Source: Bordetella parapertussis
Lineage (GTDB): Bacteria; Pseudomonadota; Gammaproteobacteria; Burkholderiales; SG8-41
Length of the DNA: 9,321 nt
Direction of reading: 5' to 3'
NCBI GenBank assembly: GCA_945870465.1
Contig: CAMBSS010000156.1
Location: forward strand, 1-9,321
The translations under genes and the position numbers were made by a program. Position 1 is the first letter of the stretch. The number at the start of each line of letters is the position of its first letter. The notes under the pieces are model-generated. The model was not told where the DNA came from, did not search any database, and saw only the letters and a list, made by a program, of their open reading frames with translations. This document shows positions 4,876 through 9,321 of the stretch, piece after piece.

Positions 4876-7010
4876 CCCAATATCATTCGCGCATCGACGA
4901 TGGACCAGGTGTCGCCGTGCGCGATGACGGGATTGAGATCGATTTCGGCAAGGTCCGGATGCGCGGCGGCCAGCGCGGATACCTTCAGCAGCAGTTCGAT
5001 GAGTGCCGTGGTGTTCACCTTCGGCAGCCCGCGCGCGCCTTCCAGCATGCCCTTGAAACGGATGTCGGCGATCATCTCGCCCGCATCGGCGCGCGAAATC
5101 GGCAGCGCGCGAAATACCACGTCGCGAATGGTTTCAACGAACACGCCGCCCAGACCAAACATGATCACCGGGCCGAACTGCGGGTCGCGCGTGACGCCAA
5201 CGATCAGTTCGACGCCGGCCGGCGCCATCGGGCTCGCCAGCACGCCGTCAATTACAGCGCCCGGCACTTTTGCCTGCACGCTTTGCATGATCCTGGCGTA
5301 GCCTTCGCGGATCGCCGCCGCGCCCGCCGCGTTCAGCACGACACCGCCGGTGTCGGATTTATGCAGCACATCCTTTGACACGACTTTGAGCGCGAGCGCG
5401 CCGGCGCCGAGTGACTTGACCGCGGCGTCTGCGTCAGCCGCGGACTTCAGCAACAGCGACGGCGGCATGGCGATGCCGGCGGCGCGCAAAACCTCGCGCG
5501 CCTCGGTTTCGAGCAGCGCCATGCGCTGTGCGGCACGCGCATCGGCCAGCATTTTTTGCACGGCCGGGACAACCGCAGGCGTGGCGCCGGCATCCTGCGC
5601 GTCGCTGGCGAGACGGCGGCGCATCGCGGAGTAATCGGCGAGCGACGCGAGACAATGGGCCGCAATCTCGATGGAACGGTAAAACGGCACGCCGGCATTG
5701 CGCAATATATCCAGTGCGGGCGTGCGAAAATGCGCGTAATGCGACTGCACCACGATGGCCTTCTGGTGCTTGCGCATAAGATCGCCGAAGCCTTTGCATA
5801 CGCTGTTTTCCATCTCCCCCACGCTGTCGCCGTAGCGGTGCGCATAGCCACCGAGAAAACCGACACACAGCAGGGCGTCGACGTTGGGGTCTTCGAGTAT
5901 CGCTTTGCCGCATTGCCCGTAATACTCGGCGCGCGGATCGGTGCCGCCGCCGTGATCGACTGGATTCGACAACGCCGAGGCGGCGGGCACGATCGCCTTC
6001 AGTTTTGCCTGCGTTTCGGCGGTGAGTTTGGCCAGCACCATGCCGCGTTCGGCGAGCGCTTCGGCGGCGACCGTGATGACGCCGCCGCCTTCGGAGAGTA
6101 TCGCCACGCGCCGGGTCGGCATTGGCGGCAACAGTGCGAGCGCCTCGGCCACGGGAAACAGGCAATCGGCGCGTTCCACCAGCGGAATGCCGGCCTGCTT
6201 GATCACACCGGTGGCGACTGCATAGTCGCCGGCGAGCGAGCCGCTGTGCGAGCGGGCGGCGTTCACCCCGTCGGCGGTGCGGCCGGCTTTGAACATGACG
6301 ATCGGCTTGTGCGGACTCACGCGGCGCGCCACCTCATAAAACGCGCGGCCATTGCGGAATCCTTCGACATAGGAAATTACCGCTTTGGTATCGGGGTCCT
6401 GGCTCAGGGCGTCGAGACATTCGTGAAACTGGATATCAGCCTGATTGCCGAGCGGCAGTAGCGTGCTGAATCCGAAGTGGCGATGGAACTGCGCTTCGGT
6501 GACCACCGACAACATGACGTTGGCCGAGTTGGCGATCATCGCCAGCGGCCCGCGCGGCAGGTCGTACCAGCCGATTGCGTTGCAGCCGAAGCGGGCGCTG
6601 AACATGCCGTTGGTGTTGGGGCCGATCAGACGGATGCCGTACTCGCGTGCAATGGCAACCGCCGCCTCTTCGAGCACGCGTCCTTCCTCACTGGCTTCGC
6701 TGAAGCCGCCGGCGAGCAGAAGCGCGCCCTTGACGCCCTGCTTGCCGCAGCTGCGCACGACTTCAGGAACTGTCCTGGCCGCGGTGCAGACCAGAGCGAG
6801 GTCGACCGCATCGGTCACGTCCGCAATCGATGGATAGCACTTGAGGCCGAGTATTTCCGCCGACTTCGGATTGATCGGAATGATCTTGCCCTGATAGTTG
6901 TCGGAAAGCAGCGTTTTGATCGCGCGGTAGCCGCGCTTCTCCGGGTCGTTGGAGGCGCCGATTACGGCGATGACGCGCGGATTGAATACGGGGTCGAGTG
7001 GATGTGACAT
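4872..7010 (-). CDS. NDP-forming acyl-CoA synthetase (acetate-CoA ligase/ADP-forming type), single chain
   Basis: A 712-residue cytoplasmic ligase with the fused alpha-beta arrangement of ADP-forming acyl-CoA synthetases, which interconvert acid, CoA and NTP with acyl-CoA, NDP and phosphate through a phosphohistidine. An N-terminal CoA-binding domain (VIGASNDPEKRGYRA, about 15-30; RLIGPNTNG, 127-135) is followed by ligase domains with S254-H255-SGSLAG, where H255 is the expected phosphorylated histidine, and SNPVD (348-352). The C-terminal ATP-grasp domain (about 495-712) has LH550KSDTGG, GVELIVGVTRDPQFGP, FGLGGVFVE and EIDLNPV. The usual SQSG segment before the first ligase domain reads ANSAN (160-164), which is atypical. 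AGGAA precedes the ATG by four bases. The gene follows SBP3 by 42 bp and is probably cotranscribed, so it may activate the acid SBP3 delivers. Third-position GC is high, about 80% over the last 55 codons. The acid substrate is unknown. Confidence 0.93.
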   Translation of the reverse strand: MSHPLDPVFNPRVIAVIGASNDPEKRGYRAIKTLLSDNYQGKIIPINPKSAEILGLKCYPSIADVTDAVDLALVCTAARTVPEVVRSCGKQGVKGALLLAGGFSEASEEGRVLEEAAVAIAREYGIRLIGPNTNGMFSARFGCNAIGWYDLPRGPLAMIANSANVMLSVVTEAQFHRHFGFSTLLPLGNQADIQFHECLDALSQDPDTKAVISYVEGFRNGRAFYEVARRVSPHKPIVMFKAGRTADGVNAARSHSGSLAGDYAVATGVIKQAGIPLVERADCLFPVAEALALLPPMPTRRVAILSEGGGVITVAAEALAERGMVLAKLTAETQAKLKAIVPAASALSNPVDHGGGTDPRAEYYGQCGKAILEDPNVDALLCVGFLGGYAHRYGDSVGEMENSVCKGFGDLMRKHQKAIVVQSHYAHFRTPALDILRNAGVPFYRSIEIAAHCLASLADYSAMRRRLASDAQDAGATPAVVPAVQKMLADARAAQRMALLETEAREVLRAAGIAMPPSLLLKSAADADAAVKSLGAGALALKVVSKDVLHKSDTGGVVLNAAGAAAIREGYARIMQSVQAKVPGAVIDGVLASPMAPAGVELIVGVTRDPQFGPVIMFGLGGVFVETIRDVVFRALPISRADAGEMIADIRFKGMLEGARGLPKVNTTALIELLLKVSALAAAHPDLAEIDLNPVIAHGDTWSIVDARMILG

Positions 7011-7014
7011 GCGG

Positions 7015-7019
7015 TTCCT
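7015..7019 (-). promoter_or_regulatory. Ribosome binding site of the CoA ligase
   Basis: Read on the minus strand, AGGAA lies four bases before the ATG at 7010-7008, inside the 42-bp gap after SBP3. It supports this start and translation from a shared SBP3-ligase message. Confidence 0.6.
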
Positions 7020-7052
7020 GTGGACGAATGGGTTAAATGTGGGCGGCGGAGG

Positions 7053-8021
7053 TTATTCCGGCTTGATGCCCGCAACGCTGACGATTTTCCGGTGCAGGGC
7101 AATTTCGTCCTTGATGAACTGAGCGAATTCCGCAGGGGTGCCCGCGACAACATCGAAAGCCATGTCGCGGAACTGGGCGGCGAGGCCGCCGGCGTTGACA
7201 GCGCGCACCACTTCGGCATGCAGGCGCGTTACGATGTCCGGCGGCGTGCCGGCCGGCGCGAGCAGGCCGATCCAGCCGCGGTACTCGTAGTCATTGAGGC
7301 CGCTCTCGCGCAGCGTCGGCAACTCCGGATATACCTTCGCCCGGGTCGCCGTGGTGATGGCGAGCGCGCGCAGCTTGCCGCTCTTTGTGTAGGGCAGCGC
7401 GGTGGGCATGGTTTCGAACATCAAATCGATCTGGCCGCCGACCAGATCGATCAGCGCCGGCGCGCCGCCTTTGTACGGCACATGGGTGAGCTTGACGCCC
7501 GCCGAGTTCGCGAACAGTTCGGCGGCCATGTGCTGCGAACTGCCGATGCCGCTCGAACCATAGTTGAGAATCGCGGGCCGGCTCCTGGCGAGCGCGACGA
7601 ATTCACGCACTGACCTGACGGGGATGGCCGGGTGCACAACGAGAATATTCGGCTGGATCACGATGAGGGAAACCGGCGCGAAGTCGCGCACCGGATCGAA
7701 GGGCAGCTTCACAAAAAGCGCGGGATTGGACGCCAGGGCCGCGGCGCTTCCCATCAGCAGGGTATAGCCATCGGCAGGCGCTTTCGCAGCGTAATCGGTG
7801 CCCACGTTGCCACCGGCGCCCGCGCGGTTCTCGACGACGAATGAGCGGCCCATGCTCTCGGTCAGTTTCTGTGTCGCCAGTCGCGCGACCACGTCGACGC
7901 TGCCGCCCGCGGGATAGGCGACGATCATGCGCACCGGCTTGGCGGGGTACGGTTGCGCGAGCGCCGGCGCGCACGCCATCAATGCGCAGGCGGCGCCGAT
8001 GAAAAACAGCTTGAACGGCAT
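7053..8021 (-). CDS. Bug/TctC-family tripartite tricarboxylate transporter receptor (SBP3)
   Basis: A 322-residue periplasmic receptor with MPFKLFFIGAACALMACAPALAQ as signal peptide, then PYPAKPVRMIVAYPAGGSVD, LNYGSSGIGSSQHM, the YKGGAPA block, GGQIDLMF and a C-terminal GTPAEF segment. The ATG at 8021 is chosen because the signal peptide starts there; a frame from a TTG at 8054 adds 11 polar residues. No clear Shine-Dalgarno precedes 8021. Cleavage after APALA is expected, but LMAC at residues 14-17 resembles a lipobox, so a lipoprotein form is possible. It is more distant from SBP1 and SBP2 than they are from each other. It leads a two-gene leftward unit with the CoA ligase, 42 bp downstream. 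Ligand unknown, presumably a carboxylate. Confidence 0.94.
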   Translation of the reverse strand: MPFKLFFIGAACALMACAPALAQPYPAKPVRMIVAYPAGGSVDVVARLATQKLTESMGRSFVVENRAGAGGNVGTDYAAKAPADGYTLLMGSAAALASNPALFVKLPFDPVRDFAPVSLIVIQPNILVVHPAIPVRSVREFVALARSRPAILNYGSSGIGSSQHMAAELFANSAGVKLTHVPYKGGAPALIDLVGGQIDLMFETMPTALPYTKSGKLRALAITTATRAKVYPELPTLRESGLNDYEYRGWIGLLAPAGTPPDIVTRLHAEVVRAVNAGGLAAQFRDMAFDVVAGTPAEFAQFIKDEIALHRKIVSVAGIKPE

Positions 8022-8275
8022 GGGAGTGTTGTCGCGAGTAATGCAGACGATCAAATATTAACATAGACGAGTGCTTGTTTCGGCGCCGGCGCCCGGCATG
8101 CCGTCGACGCCCAACGCATGCAGCACCGCACTGCATAAGCGGACATATTTTTCTCCATCAGAATGGATGGGGATACGTTTGCATTAATGAATTAGAAATG
8201 GAAAAAGGTGACGGTTTCGTGAGATTGTCCAGGTGAAATCGGCTTAACAAATAAAAACATACACTACGTAATATA

Positions 8276-8295
8276 TAAATATATACATATATTTA
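8276..8295. repeat. AT-only inverted repeat
   Basis: TAAATATAT (8276-8284) and ATATATTTA (8287-8295) are perfect 9-bp arms around AC, inside the most AT-rich part of the window. It could be an easily melted or bent site, or a binding site for a nucleoid protein such as H-NS. Simple AT sequence also produces such dyads by chance. Confidence 0.35.
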
Positions 8296-8732
8296 ATATG
8301 ATAGAATCATTGTATTCAATGTATAGCAGCCTGGCGGACGCTGCATCAGCAGGCCAATAATTTTGCTTTTAGCGTGAGTTGGATTAGCCGATTGAGAATA
8401 TAACGGCAGGGGGGGGGCAAATTTAATTCCACCACTGTGTGAATTAATGCCGTTTTTGTTATTTTCATCAGCGCAGTGACTGCGCGGTAAAAACCTCAAC
8501 AATTGCGCGAAAACCGGCTGATCGCGATTCATGGCGCCGCTCGTTTGCCAAGAAAACTGGCAACGATACGCTGCAAAAACCGCTTGCGATCTCAAAGCGC
8601 CGGAATCGGGAAGCATGCCGAACCCCGCGTCATTGTTGGATTGCAACCAAGTGCCATTAAAAGCCAGCGGACAGACGGATGTCCCATACCGGACAGACAG
8701 TGCCGACGACAGTATGTAAAATACGAAAAATA

Positions 8733-8738
8733 TATAAT
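8733..8738 (+). promoter_or_regulatory. Consensus -10 box without a clear -35
   Basis: A perfect TATAAT sits in an AT-rich stretch. The bases 16-18 bp upstream do not resemble TTGACA. If active, it would start a transcript near 8745 that reaches the terminator at 8912-8936 after about 190 bases. AT-rich DNA yields such boxes by chance, so this is tentative. Confidence 0.25.
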
Positions 8739-8837
8739 GTAATAGAATTAACAATGTAAACAATGTGCGGCGACTATATACATGTGCGCCATTTCTCAAC
8801 GCTGGAAATAGGCTTGGCCAGGTTTGCCTTATTTGAT

Positions 8838-8870
8838 GTCGTGGCGCCGGCGACTCGCCAGCGCCACGAC
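8838..8870. repeat. Strong GC-rich hairpin upstream of TpsA
   Basis: GTCGTGGCGC (8838-8847) and GCGCCACGAC (8861-8870) are perfect 10-bp arms. Inside them, after one mismatch, three further pairs close a 5-base loop. There is no T-run on either side. It may be a structured RNA element, a binding site or a REP-like repeat; no second copy is in the window. Confidence 0.55.
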
Positions 8871-8911
8871 AAGTGTCGATGCGCTCAAGTTTGATCCGTG
8901 ATGCGCCGTTA

Positions 8912-8936
8912 CTGCGCTGAGCCGCAGCCTTTTTTT
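8912..8936 (+). terminator. Intrinsic terminator-like hairpin with oligo-T
   Basis: CTGCG (8912-8916) pairs with CGCAG (8923-8927) around a 6-base loop, followed by CC and seven T (8930-8936). This is a short but recognisable rightward intrinsic terminator. No rightward gene lies between SBP3 and this point, so it would end a non-coding transcript or shield the downstream TpsA gene from read-through. Confidence 0.45.
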
Positions 8937-8962
8937 GAACCAAAGTTTGTGACAGATCTAAA
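8935..8962 (+). promoter_or_regulatory. Weak candidate promoter of the TpsA gene
   Basis: TTGAAC (8935-8940) and TCTAAA (8957-8962), 16 bp apart, each match four of six sigma-70 consensus bases. Transcription would begin near 8969, giving a leader of about 30 bases before the ATG at 9001. The -35 overlaps the T-run of the preceding terminator. Confidence 0.22.
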
Positions 8963-9000
8963 CCTTTGCCTCACCCCACACCTGGCCCATTGTCCTGATA

Positions 9001-9321
9001 ATGAAACGTAATCCCCGCTCAGAGCGCCGAGTTTCGACCGTAAGGCACACCAACTGCCTCTTTGCCGCGCTCGTTGCGGGCATGAGTGTCAGTTTCGTGA
9101 CCCCAGCCCTGGCGCAGGTGCCCAGCGGGGCCACCGTGCGCGCGGGGAGCGTCAGCTTCGCGGCCCCTGCGGCCAACCAGGTAGTCATCACCCAGAGTAG
9201 CGCCAGGGCGGTCATCGACTGGCGCACGTTTTCCATCGGTGCGGGCAATAGCGTGCAGTTCATCCAGCCGAACGCCTCAGCCATCGCGCTCAATCGCGTG
9301 ACCGGCTCCCAAGCCTCGCTT
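9001..9321 (+). CDS. Filamentous haemagglutinin-like TpsA exoprotein, N-terminal part, 3' truncated
   Basis: The first 107 residues of a large two-partner-secretion exoprotein. Such proteins cross the inner membrane by Sec and the outer membrane through a cognate TpsB pore, and act as adhesins or contact-dependent toxins. Residues 1-18 form a long basic N-region (K2, R3, R6, R9, R10, R15), then a hydrophobic core from C19 and a PALA-Q site, with cleavage likely after A38. The mature start carries the haemagglutination-activity (TPS) domain signature [20 protein letters not shown] (71-90) and ALNRVTG (96-102), typical of TpsA proteins. An in-frame stop at 8959 and no other ATG make 9001 the only likely start, although there is no clear Shine-Dalgarno. 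The reading frame runs off the right edge, so length, repeats and any C-terminal toxin or autotransporter-like part are unknown. No TpsB gene is visible. Confidence 0.9.
   Translation, partial: MKRNPRSERRVSTVRHTNCLFAALVAGMSVSFVTPALAQVPSGATVRAGSVSFAAPAANQVVITQSSARAVIDWRTFSIGAGNSVQFIQPNASAIALNRVTGSQASL

Larger units (their letters stand above)
8022..9000. other. Large intergenic region, 979 bp, AT-rich in parts, no convincing gene
   Basis: This region lies between the divergently read SBP3 and TpsA genes and should hold both promoters. Next to SBP3 are back-to-back GC palindromes (8082-8093, 8094-8103, 8102-8109) and small stem-loops (8118-8136, 8152-8173). Two very AT-rich blocks follow (about 8260-8325 and 8716-8770), separated by DNA of ordinary composition with a run of nine G (8409-8417), a 6-bp hairpin (8471-8485) and a repeated CGGACAGAC (8668, 8690). 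The right end has a strong hairpin, an oligo-T terminator and a weak promoter, listed separately. A 216-codon minus-strand frame at 8943-8293 starts with TTG and shows no family features; I do not accept it as a gene. Confidence 0.7.

Noticed and set aside
5556..6461. 301-codon plus-strand open frame opposite the CoA ligase
   Set aside because: It is antisense to a clearly conserved ligase. Low-complexity R/A/G/H-rich translation is typical of the reverse strand of a high-GC3 gene.
7020..7613. 197-codon plus-strand open frame opposite SBP3
   Set aside because: Antisense to a conserved receptor gene, with an Arg/Gly/Ala-rich translation and no family features.
8293..8943. 216-codon minus-strand open frame with a hydrophobic stretch in the middle
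   Set aside because: It begins with TTG, has no ribosome binding site I can see and no family motifs. Its hydrophobic segment is simply the AT-rich block read on that strand.
8022..9000. CRISPR array, tRNA or insertion sequence in the large gap
   Set aside because: There are no regularly spaced repeats, no tRNA cloverleaf, no transposase frame and no matching terminal inverted repeats.
8958..9293. 111-codon minus-strand open frame at the right end
   Set aside because: It is the reverse-strand shadow of the TpsA N-terminal coding region, which has a signal peptide and a clear TPS domain.

Overview
The window reads as a chromosomal accessory region of a Gram-negative bacterium, most likely a betaproteobacterium of the order Burkholderiales. 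This rests on three Bug-type (TctC-like) periplasmic solute receptors in 8 kb without any permease, a pattern typical of Bordetella- and Cupriavidus-like genomes, on moderately high GC, and on the start of a large two-partner-secretion exoprotein. The genus cannot be told from the sequence.

Layout, left to right. Positions 1-617 hold the 3' part of a Bug receptor (SBP1), followed after 43 bp by an ornithine cyclodeaminase/mu-crystallin family dehydrogenase (661-1632). A 528-bp gap (1633-2160) contains two perfect palindromes and a hairpin. Then come a thiamine-diphosphate enzyme of the acetolactate synthase / 2-hydroxyacyl-CoA lyase type (2161-3804) and a second Bug receptor, SBP2 (3901-4875), separated by 96 bp with a strong hairpin. 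On the opposite strand a third Bug receptor, SBP3 (8021 down to 7053), precedes a single-chain NDP-forming acyl-CoA synthetase (7010 down to 4872). The two convergent blocks meet in a shared CTAG in which both stop codons lie. A 979-bp, partly very AT-rich region without a convincing gene (8022-9000) leads to the first 107 codons of a filamentous-haemagglutinin-like TpsA exoprotein (9001 to the window end).

The metabolic part forms three pairs, each a periplasmic carboxylate receptor next to one cytoplasmic enzyme: SBP1 with the OCD-like enzyme, the ThDP enzyme with SBP2, and SBP3 with the CoA ligase. A reasonable inference is uptake and breakdown of organic or hydroxy acids: capture in the periplasm, activation to a CoA thioester by the ligase, and carbon-carbon cleavage by the ThDP enzyme. 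No substrate can be named from sequence, and any TctA/TctB permease must lie elsewhere.

The rightward block has clearly lower third-position GC than the leftward block, and SBP2 shifts from one style to the other along its length, which suggests different origins or recombination. The most unusual non-coding signal is in 8022-9000: a perfect TATAAT, a strong hairpin and an oligo-T terminator lie in order with no gene between them, so a small RNA or an insulated leader is possible.
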